A DNA stretch of 35,667 nucleotides, from assembly GCA_015061955.1 (NCBI GenBank), contig SUVO01000025.1, positions 1 to 35,667 of the forward strand, written 5' to 3'. The position numbers were made by a program, and so were the translations under genes. The first letter of the stretch is position 1, and each line of letters opens with the position of its first letter. The notes beneath the pieces were generated by a model. That model did no database searches, was not told the DNA's origin, and saw only the letters and a program-made list of their open reading frames with translations. This document shows positions 1 through 7,763 of the stretch, piece by piece. This DNA comes from Verrucomicrobiaceae bacterium (GTDB taxonomy: Bacteria > Verrucomicrobiota > Verrucomicrobiia > Opitutales > Intestinicryptomonadaceae).

Positions 1-1
1 T

Positions 2-1906
2 TCTATCTTGTGTGCGAGTGTAATAAACTCGCATGCAGAAAGCGACATGATAAGAGTTGAGCAACTTCAACCTTCAAAACTCATCAGCTGGAAAACATGG
101 AAAAAAACAAAGCCGATGAAAACCGAAGCTGATGTTGATTTTTCAAAAATTCCTCAAAAGCATCCACGCTTATTTTTCAAAGATAGCGACATAGCTCTTA
201 TAAAAGCTAATCTCGAAAAAAATGCTATTTTAAAAGCTCATCACGAAAGGATTTTAGAAATTGCAAACAACAGCTTGAATGCACCTAAGTTGAAATTCAA
301 ATTAGATGGTTCAGGTAAGCGTATTTTAGGCATTTCAAGAGCATTTTTATTACGCATTGCAGCGTTGTCGTACGCTTATAAAATTACAGGCGATGAAAAA
401 TATCTAAAAGCAGCAGAAAAAGAAATGCTTAATTCGGCATCGTTTAAAAGTTGGAATCCGAAGCATTATCTCGACACAGCTGAAATGGCTTTGGCAATTT
501 CAATCGGCTTAGATAGCCTCTACAACGATTTGTCGCAAGATGTAAAAGATGTTCTTGGCAATGCCATTGTTGAAAAAGCTCTAAAACATAATACTTGGGG
601 TTTTACTGGTAGAAATAATTGGAATCAAGTTTGCAACGCTGGTGTAGTTTCGGCTTCTATTGTAGCATTTGAATACAATAAAAATTTGGCAAAGAGTGTG
701 ATACTTCGTGCAATAAATGCAAATCCACTAGCAATGCAAGCGTATGCTCCTGAAGGCGTGTATCCCGAAGGGGTAGGGTATTGGGAATACGGAACATCTT
801 ATCAAGTTGTGTTAATAAAAGTTTTGCGTGAAACATTCGGGACAAGTTTCGATTTAGAAAAAAGCGAAGGCTTTTTGAAGTCGGCAAAATTCGTAGTAGC
901 AAATAGATCGCATACAGAGCTATGTTTTAATTTTAGCGATAACGGTACTAATGCTCCTATGTCTCATACATTGTTTTGGTTTGCAAATGAATGTAAAGAT
1001 AATTCTATATTATCGCCAATAAAGCATCTTTTGCTAAAAACAGAAACATGGGTTGATCATGGCGTTACAGTTACAAGTGGATACCCTCGTTTAGCTCCAT
1101 TGTTTTTGATAGATATAGCAAATATAAACTTTTCTGATATCAAAGATACATCCCAAAAGCTATACTATGCACGAGGAAATTGTAGCGTAGCAACTGTTAA
1201 AACTTTCAATGAACCTAAGATTTTTCTCGGTGTAAAAGCGGGTAAGGGTAATAATGGACATGGACATTTAGATGCAGGTTCTTTTGTATTAGATATTGGT
1301 AAATACCGTTGGGTAGAAGATATTGTAATTCTTCCTTATTATGAAATGGAACGTCGTAAAGTAGCGATTTGGAATAAAAAACCAACATCTCCTCGTTGGA
1401 AACTAATTCGCTATATAAATCAATTCCATTCAACACTATCGGTTAATGATAAAAATCATGCAATCAATGCATTGGCTCAAATTATCGGCGTTTGGGATTC
1501 TGACAAAAAACGTGGTGTAAAAATCGATATGACTAAAGTATTAGGTCGTGATGTTGAATTGGCAACACGTTCTTTTAAGGTAATAAATGAACAATACCTC
1601 GAAATAACCGACGTTGTAAAGGCTACACCAAATAAAGCAGTTTCTATCAAATTCCCATTGCCTACAAAAGCTAAAGTTGAAGTTGTTTCAGAAAAAGAAA
1701 TTCACCTAAAATTTGGGAAGGAAATCTTGATAGTAAAAGCTGAAGGCAACGTGAAAGTTGTTGCAAAAATTTTTGATAAAACACCTAAACATCCTAAAGA
1801 TGTCGAGCTAAAAAATTACAATATAGCAGGATTCGAGTATATCGTAAATGCTAATGAAATGGCAACGATTCAAACTACATTTAAATTAAAAAAAGAAAGT
1901 AATTAA
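2..1906 (+). CDS. Heparinase II/III-like polysaccharide lyase (5' end cut by window)
   Basis: Predicted secreted lyase that would cleave uronic-acid-containing polysaccharide by beta-elimination. The reading frame is open to the left edge, and the first visible residues (SILCASVINSHA, before ES) look like the end of a signal peptide, so the true start lies outside the window. Numbering from the TTG at base 8, an N-terminal helical domain contains KHPRLFF (51-57), the NNWNQVCNAG motif (203-212) and PEGVYPEGVGYWEYG (248-262), whose Asn and Tyr residues match the catalytic region of this superfamily. The C-terminal beta domain has GHGHLDAGSF from 417, typical of Hepar_II_III (PF07940-like). It ends one base before the unsaturated uronyl hydrolase gene, which would act on its products. 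Substrate is not determinable here; heparin is not implied by the name. Family call firm, specificity unknown. Confidence 0.82.
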   Translation, partial: SILCASVINSHAESDMIRVEQLQPSKLISWKTWKKTKPMKTEADVDFSKIPQKHPRLFFKDSDIALIKANLEKNAILKAHHERILEIANNSLNAPKLKFKLDGSGKRILGISRAFLLRIAALSYAYKITGDEKYLKAAEKEMLNSASFKSWNPKHYLDTAEMALAISIGLDSLYNDLSQDVKDVLGNAIVEKALKHNTWGFTGRNNWNQVCNAGVVSASIVAFEYNKNLAKSVILRAINANPLAMQAYAPEGVYPEGVGYWEYGTSYQVVLIKVLRETFGTSFDLEKSEGFLKSAKFVVANRSHTELCFNFSDNGTNAPMSHTLFWFANECKDNSILSPIKHLLLKTETWVDHGVTVTSGYPRLAPLFLIDIANINFSDIKDTSQKLYYARGNCSVATVKTFNEPKIFLGVKAGKGNNGHGHLDAGSFVLDIGKYRWVEDIVILPYYEMERRKVAIWNKKPTSPRWKLIRYINQFHSTLSVNDKNHAINALAQIIGVWDSDKKRGVKIDMTKVLGRDVELATRSFKVINEQYLEITDVVKATPNKAVSIKFPLPTKAKVEVVSEKEIHLKFGKEILIVKAEGNVKVVAKIFDKTPKHPKDVELKNYNIAGFEYIVNANEMATIQTTFKLKKESN

Positions 1907-1907
1907 A

Positions 1908-3878
1908 ATGAAAAAATATCTATCAATTGCGATATGTTTACTTGTCGGGCAGACTATGTTTGCCTCTGAAACGCCAACAGCAAAAGAAGTGTTGTCGCTC
2001 GCAGAAAAAGTTGCTGAGTACAATATAAAAAATCCACGCGACAATATCTCGCTTCGTGATTGGCCAATAGCTCCTTATTACGATGGTTTGATAGCTCTTT
2101 CAAGAGCAACTGGAAACGCTCGCTATTGGGCTGAAGTTGTGCGTTTTGGCGATGCAGTCGCATGGACTTATAGCGAAGGTCGTCCGTATCATGCCGATGA
2201 TTTTGCTGTTCCTCATGCGTGGCTCGAAACTTACAGAGCTGATACCTCAAAAAATGAACGTTTCGTTTATGTAAAGCAAGGGTTAGATAAAATTTTAGCA
2301 GATGCTTCGACTTGGACGACAGGCGAATCAAAGGGCTTTGGGCGTTCTCCTGTTTGCTCGTGGAATTGGTGCGATGCTCTCTACATGGCTCCAATTACAT
2401 TCTTGCATATGTATCATATCACTAACGATAAAAAATATTTAGATTATCTAAACAAAGAGTTCAAATGGAGTACCGATACGCTATTTTCAAAAGAAGACGG
2501 ACTATTTTATAGAGATCGTCGTTTCATTGGTCAGCTTACCGAAAACAACAAAAAAGTTTTTTGGGGGCGTGGCAATGGCTGGGTAATTGCAGGTTTGGCA
2601 ATGGTTTTGAAAGAATATCCCAAGGATAATCCAAATTACAAATTCTATAAAGATTTGTATTTGCAAATGGCAAAAGCTGTAAAAGAAGCTCAACTTGAGA
2701 ATGGTTTGTGGGGCGTAAATTTGGCAGACAACAAACAATACAACAAGGGTATTACCAAAGGTGGAGAAGGCTCGTCGAGTGGTTTTATCACATTTGCTTT
2801 GGCTTGGGGCGTAAACGAAGGCTTACTAGATGAATCTTACTGGAATACCGTTCTTAAAGCTTGGGAAGGATTGAAAAGTTTAGTTGATGAAAATGGAAAA
2901 GTTTGCTATGTTCAGCCTATTGGATCATCGCCCAATGCCTTTAACAAAAACACTACTCAAGTTTATGGCGTTGGAGCTTTCTTGATGAGTGCTTCTGAAA
3001 TTGCAAAAAAGTTGGGCAATGTTGAACGTATTTCTGATAAACAACTTGTTGAACAAGCAGAAAAATTCAATGAATCGAGAAATGAAATGGCAAATGTTCG
3101 CTATGAACCTCGCAGAAAAATGGATGTTGCTTGGGAAAACTCGGAAGTTGCACATCGTGTGTATGGTCCTGAGCTTGAAAAATCTATCGAAAATAGTGGT
3201 ATTGATGTATTCAGCAAAACAGTAAAATATAACATTGCTAAAAAATGGTACGATGAATGGAAACGTACTGGCTGGAGTTATCATACCGACAAAGGCGAAG
3301 GTTGCGACCTCTTCAAAGTGGCTGATACCGTCGGTTGTGGTGGTACTGCAATTTATCACAAAGGCAAAATTTACAAATCAAATGTGTACAAGCAATGCAA
3401 AGTAATTTTAGCTCCTGAGGGGTCGGCAAAGTTAGGCTTTATCTATCATTACAATGTTGATGGTAGAAAAATCACTGAGATAAAACTTTTGAGCATTGGA
3501 ACTACTGGCAACGCTACAAAATCGCATTCTTACTTTGTAAAAGGTCATAAAATTTTTGGCGATTGGTGCCATGGTTTTGAGAGTCTGTTGGCTAAAATAG
3601 ATAAACATGCTGTAAAAAATATAACAGTAGTTGCAGGCATTTATACACAAAGTAAAGACGCAAAAATAATTACAAAAGAAAATGGCGAAATTTATGTAAG
3701 CGATATACAAGAAAAGAAAGTTCCCATTGATATGTTTGTAAGAGTATCGCCTAACACTAAGGTTAAAGGCTTCAAGACAATAGATGGCAAGGGTGGTCGC
3801 AAAGAGGTTTTAGTATTGATGAAACCTTCAAAGACTGGCGAAGTTGAACATAACTTTGGCTACACTTTAAAGAAATAA
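1908..3878 (+). CDS. GH105/GH88-type unsaturated uronyl hydrolase fused to DUF4861-like domain
   Basis: Predicted secreted glycosidase that removes 4,5-unsaturated uronic acid from oligosaccharides made by polysaccharide lyases. A signal peptide (MKKYLSIAICLLVGQTMFAS) precedes an alpha/alpha-barrel of about residues 25-370. HADDFAVPHAWLE (95-107) and WNWCDALYMAP (152-162) carry the two conserved acidic positions (Asp97/98 and Asp156), and FWGRGNGW is the family signature. Residues about 400-645 form a second domain with VAWENSEVAHRVYGPEL and YHTDKGEGCDLFKV, which I recognise as DUF4861-like; such fusions occur in polysaccharide loci. The protein is therefore far longer than the roughly 370 residues of a single-domain GH105. 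It follows the lyase by one base, a clear operon, with no strong ribosome-binding site of its own. Exact substrate and the role of the second domain are unknown. Confidence 0.85.
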   Translation: MKKYLSIAICLLVGQTMFASETPTAKEVLSLAEKVAEYNIKNPRDNISLRDWPIAPYYDGLIALSRATGNARYWAEVVRFGDAVAWTYSEGRPYHADDFAVPHAWLETYRADTSKNERFVYVKQGLDKILADASTWTTGESKGFGRSPVCSWNWCDALYMAPITFLHMYHITNDKKYLDYLNKEFKWSTDTLFSKEDGLFYRDRRFIGQLTENNKKVFWGRGNGWVIAGLAMVLKEYPKDNPNYKFYKDLYLQMAKAVKEAQLENGLWGVNLADNKQYNKGITKGGEGSSSGFITFALAWGVNEGLLDESYWNTVLKAWEGLKSLVDENGKVCYVQPIGSSPNAFNKNTTQVYGVGAFLMSASEIAKKLGNVERISDKQLVEQAEKFNESRNEMANVRYEPRRKMDVAWENSEVAHRVYGPELEKSIENSGIDVFSKTVKYNIAKKWYDEWKRTGWSYHTDKGEGCDLFKVADTVGCGGTAIYHKGKIYKSNVYKQCKVILAPEGSAKLGFIYHYNVDGRKITEIKLLSIGTTGNATKSHSYFVKGHKIFGDWCHGFESLLAKIDKHAVKNITVVAGIYTQSKDAKIITKENGEIYVSDIQEKKVPIDMFVRVSPNTKVKGFKTIDGKGGRKEVLVLMKPSKTGEVEHNFGYTLKK

Positions 3879-3900
3879 TATTACAAAATATTAAAATTCA

Positions 3901-3924
3901 AAGTCCACATTTGTGAACTTTTTT
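3901..3924 (+). terminator. Probable rho-independent terminator after the lyase/uronyl hydrolase pair
   Basis: AAGTCCAC (3901-3908) and GTGAACTT (3913-3920) form a hairpin with one C/A mismatch and a four-base loop, followed by a run of six T (3919-3924). It is weaker than the other terminators in the window but sits 22 bases after the stop codon. The remainder of the 192-base gap to the next gene is AT-rich and holds one palindrome, listed separately. Confidence 0.5.
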
Positions 3925-4024
3925 CTTGCTCAAAATCATGTTATATGTAAAACATATTCAATAAAGTTCGGCATCATTCTTAGTAGACTTGTTTGCTTAA
4001 CTTATTCAATTAAAGTGGGAGGAC

Positions 4025-4038
4025 TTCTCTAAAGAGAA
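4025..4038. repeat. 14-bp palindrome in leader of the phosphatase/GH16 operon
   Basis: TTCTCT AA AGAGAA is a perfect inverted repeat with a two-base centre, 33 bases before the start codon at 4071 and just after a G-rich GTGGGAGGAC stretch. It could be an operator or a 5'-leader hairpin; nothing in the sequence decides which. Confidence 0.35.
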
Positions 4039-4070
4039 ACTATTTAACAATAATAAAAAATTATCAAATT

Positions 4071-5300
4071 ATGAAATCATTAAAACTTACAACAACAATT
4101 ATAGCATTGTTTGTATCAGTGTTTGCGTTTGCAAATACAAATACACCAAAGCCCGATGCAAAAGCATTGGCTGAACAACCCAAAGAAAACAAAACGCCCA
4201 TGAAAATCATCTATGGACCATACGTTCATGGTGTTTCAGAAACCGAAGCTACTGTTGTTTGGGTAACAAATAAACCAGCAATATCATGGGTGGAAATTGC
4301 TCCTAAAGACAAAACAAGTTTCTATGCAAAACAACGTCCAAGATATTTCAATGCACCTTTAGGACGCAAACTTATCGACACATTTCACACTATAAAAATT
4401 AAAAATTTACAACCTAACACAAAGTATAGGTATCGTGTTGTATCGCGTTGCGTAGTAGATGACGATGTTAGAACGCACTATGGCGAAACTGTCGGAACTC
4501 GTGTTTTTAGAAAGGTTCTTCCAGAGTTTAAAACACTCGATACATCGAAAAAAGAAATCACTTTTTCTGTTGTAAACGATATTCACGAAAAATCTAATGA
4601 AATGTCGGATTTGCTAAAATTTGTACCAAAAAATTCTGAGTTTTTGATGCTCAATGGCGACATGGTACATTCAATGCGTACGCAAGATCAAATGTTTAAA
4701 TCGTTTTTAAATGTTGCTGCTGATTTTTCAAATAAGGGCATTCCAATGTTTATGATTCGTGGTAATCACGAAGCTCGTGGTACTGTTGAATGCGATTTTA
4801 TGAAGTATTTTCCAACGCCAACAAACAAACCATATTTTACATTCAGAGTAGGGCATGTAATGTTTGTTGTAATCGATGGTGGCGAAGATAAACCAGACAA
4901 CGACATTGAATACTCTGACAGAGCTGACTTCGATACCTATCGCAAAGATCAAGCACAATGGTTGAAAGATGTTATCAACTCAAAAGAATATAAAGACGCT
5001 CCTGTTAAAATTTTGGTCACACATATTCCTCCGTCGTGGGGTGGCTGGCATGGCTCGATACATTTCCAAAAAATGTTTGCCGATATAATAAACGATGCAG
5101 GTTTTTCGTTAATCATAAGTGGACACTTACACAAACATGTCTTTGCACCAACATCAGATTCTGTTAAAGTTCCAAATATCATAAATGCAAATTGCGTGTT
5201 GATGAATGTTCATGTTGATTCAGATAAAATCACAATGAAGTTCCTCAACAGCGAAGGTAAAAAAACAACCGACGACATTGTTGTTGATGTGAAAAAATAA
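4071..5300 (+). CDS. Secreted metallophosphoesterase with N-terminal FN3/PAP-like domain (copy 1)
   Basis: Predicted extracytoplasmic calcineurin-like phosphoesterase. A signal peptide (about 1-21) precedes a beta-sandwich resembling the N-terminal domain of purple acid phosphatases (about 45-150, with GPYVHGVSETEATVVW). The catalytic domain has all expected metal-binding blocks: NDIH (Asp170, His172), NGDMVHS (Asp197), RGNHEARG (Asn232, His233), THIPP and SGHLHKH. It is complete and likely active on a phosphate ester, but the substrate cannot be read from sequence. The next gene, 21 bases downstream, is a close paralogue, and a GH16 glycanase follows, so a role linked to glycan use is an inference from context. 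No clear Shine-Dalgarno site precedes the ATG. Confidence 0.85.
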   Translation: MKSLKLTTTIIALFVSVFAFANTNTPKPDAKALAEQPKENKTPMKIIYGPYVHGVSETEATVVWVTNKPAISWVEIAPKDKTSFYAKQRPRYFNAPLGRKLIDTFHTIKIKNLQPNTKYRYRVVSRCVVDDDVRTHYGETVGTRVFRKVLPEFKTLDTSKKEITFSVVNDIHEKSNEMSDLLKFVPKNSEFLMLNGDMVHSMRTQDQMFKSFLNVAADFSNKGIPMFMIRGNHEARGTVECDFMKYFPTPTNKPYFTFRVGHVMFVVIDGGEDKPDNDIEYSDRADFDTYRKDQAQWLKDVINSKEYKDAPVKILVTHIPPSWGGWHGSIHFQKMFADIINDAGFSLIISGHLHKHVFAPTSDSVKVPNIINANCVLMNVHVDSDKITMKFLNSEGKKTTDDIVVDVKK

Positions 5301-5321
5301 ATTTGAAAGGCTTTTTATAAT

Positions 5322-6542
5322 ATGAAATTACTAAAATTTATTTCTGCATTTTTATTCGTTTGTATTTCTGCATTTTGCGTTGTTCAGGCAAAACCTATAA
5401 ATTCAGTATCTAAAAATCCTGAATACAAAATATCAATAATACATGGACCATACGTTCATGGTATATCCGAAACCGAAGCTACTGTTGTTTGGGTAACCGA
5501 CAAACCAGCAATATCGTGGGTAGAAATTGCCCCCAACGATGGCACGCATTTCTACGCAAAAGATCGTCCGAAGTATTACAATGCTCCTATAGGTAGAAAA
5601 ATTATCGGCACGTTTCATCAAGTAAAAGTTGAGGGCTTAAAACCTAACACAGTCTATAATTACAGAGCGTTCTCGCGTAGAGTTGTAGAAGAAATTCCTG
5701 GGCAACGTGGTCTGACTTATTATGGTGCATACGTTGGTACTCGCGTATATAAAGTTGAACCACTTAAATTTAAAACGTTAGATTCTACTAAAAAAGAAAT
5801 ATCGTTTTCTGTTGTAAACGACATTCATCAAAAATCAGAATTCTTGGCAAATCTTTTAAAGCATACGCCAAAGAATACCGATTTCTTGATACTAAATGGC
5901 GATATGGTACACTCTATGGAATCTATTGAACAAGTGTTTAATTCATATCTTGGCGTTATTACCGAGTTCACTAAAAATGGCTTACCAATGTTCATGATTA
6001 GAGGCAATCACGAAGCTCGTGGATTGATTTCAAACGATTTCATGAAGTTTTTCCCAACTACAACGGGTGCTCCATATTTTACATTCAGAGCAGGGCCAGC
6101 AATGTTTGTTGTTATCGATGGTGGCGAAGATAAACCAGACCAAGGCATTGAATATTCAGATAGAGCCAACTTCGACACCTATCGTGAAAAACAAGCACAG
6201 TGGTTGAAAAAAGTTATTGAAACTCCCGAATATAAAAACGCACCAGTTAAGATTTTAATTACTCATATTCCACCAGTTGGTGGTGGTTGGCACGGTGCAA
6301 TACATTTTCAAAAGTGCTTTGCTGATATCTTGAATAAAGCAGGATTTTCACTCATTGTTAGTGGACACTATCATAAATATAAATTCTTTGAGGCAAGCGA
6401 TATCATAAAAGTTCCCAATATAGTAAATAGTGCAAGAGAAATGATGAACGTTAAAGTAAATGAAAAAGAAATAACGTTGTCGTTTATTGGCGAAGACGGA
6501 AAGAAATCTCGTGCCGACGTAATAGTGCCAGTTGCCAAATAA
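5322..6542 (+). CDS. Secreted metallophosphoesterase with N-terminal FN3/PAP-like domain (copy 2)
   Basis: Paralogue of the preceding gene with the same order of parts: signal peptide (MKLLKFISAFLFVCISAFC...), PAP-like beta-sandwich with GPYVHGISETEATVVW, and a calcineurin-like catalytic domain with NDIH, NGDMVHS, RGNHEARG, THIPP and SGHYHKY. The metal ligands are all kept, so neither copy looks degenerate. Differences cluster in the signal peptide, in a longer loop before the catalytic domain (EIPGQRGLTYYGAY) and near the C-terminus, where copy 1 has NANCVLMNV and this copy NSAREMMNV, close to the presumed active-site face. That pattern is consistent with duplication followed by a change in substrate preference. 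A GAAAGG stretch at 5305-5310 may be a distant ribosome-binding site. Probably cotranscribed with its neighbours. Confidence 0.85.
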   Translation: MKLLKFISAFLFVCISAFCVVQAKPINSVSKNPEYKISIIHGPYVHGISETEATVVWVTDKPAISWVEIAPNDGTHFYAKDRPKYYNAPIGRKIIGTFHQVKVEGLKPNTVYNYRAFSRRVVEEIPGQRGLTYYGAYVGTRVYKVEPLKFKTLDSTKKEISFSVVNDIHQKSEFLANLLKHTPKNTDFLILNGDMVHSMESIEQVFNSYLGVITEFTKNGLPMFMIRGNHEARGLISNDFMKFFPTTTGAPYFTFRAGPAMFVVIDGGEDKPDQGIEYSDRANFDTYREKQAQWLKKVIETPEYKNAPVKILITHIPPVGGGWHGAIHFQKCFADILNKAGFSLIVSGHYHKYKFFEASDIIKVPNIVNSAREMMNVKVNEKEITLSFIGEDGKKSRADVIVPVAK

Positions 6543-6557
6543 TATTAAACAAAAAAT

Positions 6558-7574
6558 ATGACTAAAAAATTATCAATTATTGCGGGAGTTATTACAACAA
6601 CTGTATTTGCAAACGTATGTTCTGCTTTGGTAGAAATCGATAATATAAAAACACGTCCAGTTGTACAAATTCCAACAAAAGTACTAAAAGATGAAGCTCC
6701 AAGCTATCTGCCTGCTGGCAAAAAATGGAAACTTGTTTGGCACGATGAGTTCAATGGCAAAGAAATTGATAAAACAAAATGGATGTGCAGAGAATCGTTT
6801 TGGGGACAAGATTTTCCAGCGTTTGCACACAATTACGAAGGCGTTGAAATGACTGGTAAAACTGTTCGCTTGCACTTGCTTCGCAAAGGTAATGATTTCT
6901 GTTCGCCACACTTGCAGACAGGTTCACTCACTTACGATATTCCCAAAGATACAAAGGGATTTTGGCCTTTTGGTAAAATGCGTAAACCTTTGTTTATGCA
7001 CAAGTATGGCTATTATGAAATTCGTTGCAAACAACCTAAATATGGTGGTTGGCATTCGGCTTTTTGGCTCCAAGCTCCAGGAGTTGGTTCTAATCCAGAT
7101 GCGTCTGTCTGTGGTGTAGAAACCGACATTATGGAAAATTATCGTCAACATAACCACGGTAAAATTATTGCTGGAAACGGGTGGGGTGGATACGGCAAAG
7201 ATTCAAAATGGTTCGGACACTTTTCATGGGATTACGAAGCCGATAAAGACGGTTGGTGCTACTATGGTGTAGATTGGTCTCCCAAGGGATACACTTTTTA
7301 TGCAAACGGCAAGAAAATTGGCGAGCAAAACTCGCCAGTGTCTAATGTAGAACAATTTGTACTTGTTTCGACAGAGCCAGGTGGATATCGCAAAGTAGGT
7401 AATGATGGTGGACTTTCAGCAGGTCGTAGAACGTGGGGCAAACCTGATCCAAGATTGTTTGATGCAGTGTTGCCTGACTTTTTTGAAGTCGACTTTGTTC
7501 GAGTTTACGATGAAGTTCCACAAGAATTAAAACCTACAAAAAAACAAATAAAACGTCAAAAAAAATTTAAGTAA
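6558..7574 (+). CDS. GH16 family endo-beta-glycanase
   Basis: Predicted secreted retaining endo-glycanase of family GH16 (laminarinase/agarase/carrageenase superfamily). After a short hydrophobic N-terminus (about 1-23) the sequence has KLVWHDEFNGKEIDKTKW, the usual GH16 opening, then YGYYEIRCKQPKYGGWHSAF and the active-site motif VETDIMEN. Its E-x-D-x-x-E form (Glu188, Asp190, Glu193) is the beta-bulge type seen in agarase/carrageenase-like members. FFEVDFVRVYDE closes the beta-jelly-roll and a Lys-rich tail ends the protein. It is last in the operon with the two phosphoesterases and is followed at once by a strong terminator. The subfamily and substrate (for example laminarin, agar-like galactan or carrageenan) cannot be assigned by reading alone. 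Confidence 0.88.
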   Translation: MTKKLSIIAGVITTTVFANVCSALVEIDNIKTRPVVQIPTKVLKDEAPSYLPAGKKWKLVWHDEFNGKEIDKTKWMCRESFWGQDFPAFAHNYEGVEMTGKTVRLHLLRKGNDFCSPHLQTGSLTYDIPKDTKGFWPFGKMRKPLFMHKYGYYEIRCKQPKYGGWHSAFWLQAPGVGSNPDASVCGVETDIMENYRQHNHGKIIAGNGWGGYGKDSKWFGHFSWDYEADKDGWCYYGVDWSPKGYTFYANGKKIGEQNSPVSNVEQFVLVSTEPGGYRKVGNDGGLSAGRRTWGKPDPRLFDAVLPDFFEVDFVRVYDEVPQELKPTKKQIKRQKKFK

Positions 7575-7584
7575 AATAAACTTC

Positions 7585-7612
7585 AAAGCGTTCCATTTGG
7601 GAACGCTTTTTT
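7585..7612 (+). terminator. Strong rho-independent terminator after GH16 gene
   Basis: AAAGCGTTCC (7585-7594) pairs perfectly with GGAACGCTTT (7600-7609) around a five-base loop and runs into a T tract. It lies 11 bases after the GH16 stop codon and ends the operon begun at 4071. Confidence 0.9.
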
Positions 7613-7688
7613 ATAATATTTTGAGAGGCTAAAGTTATATAGTTTTATAAAATTAAATCGTTCAAAATACATAATATATAAAAAAATA

Positions 7689-7716
7689 TTGCATATATAA
7701 GTAAAGTAAATAGAAT
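7689..7716 (+). promoter_or_regulatory. Possible sigma70-type promoter for the giant gene
   Basis: TTGCAT and TAGAAT are separated by 16 bases and lie about 48 bases before the ATG at 7764. The preceding terminator means the giant gene needs its own promoter, but in such AT-rich DNA this match could occur by chance. No Shine-Dalgarno site is visible before 7764. Confidence 0.3.
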
Positions 7717-7763
7717 TCATTTTATACTCTTATTTTGTTTTTTTATTCCCTCACAAATAAAAA

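Noticed and set aside
2925..3359. 144-residue minus-strand ORF
   Set aside because: It lies fully inside the DUF4861-containing gene, antisense, with Phe/Ile-rich composition typical of shadow frames.
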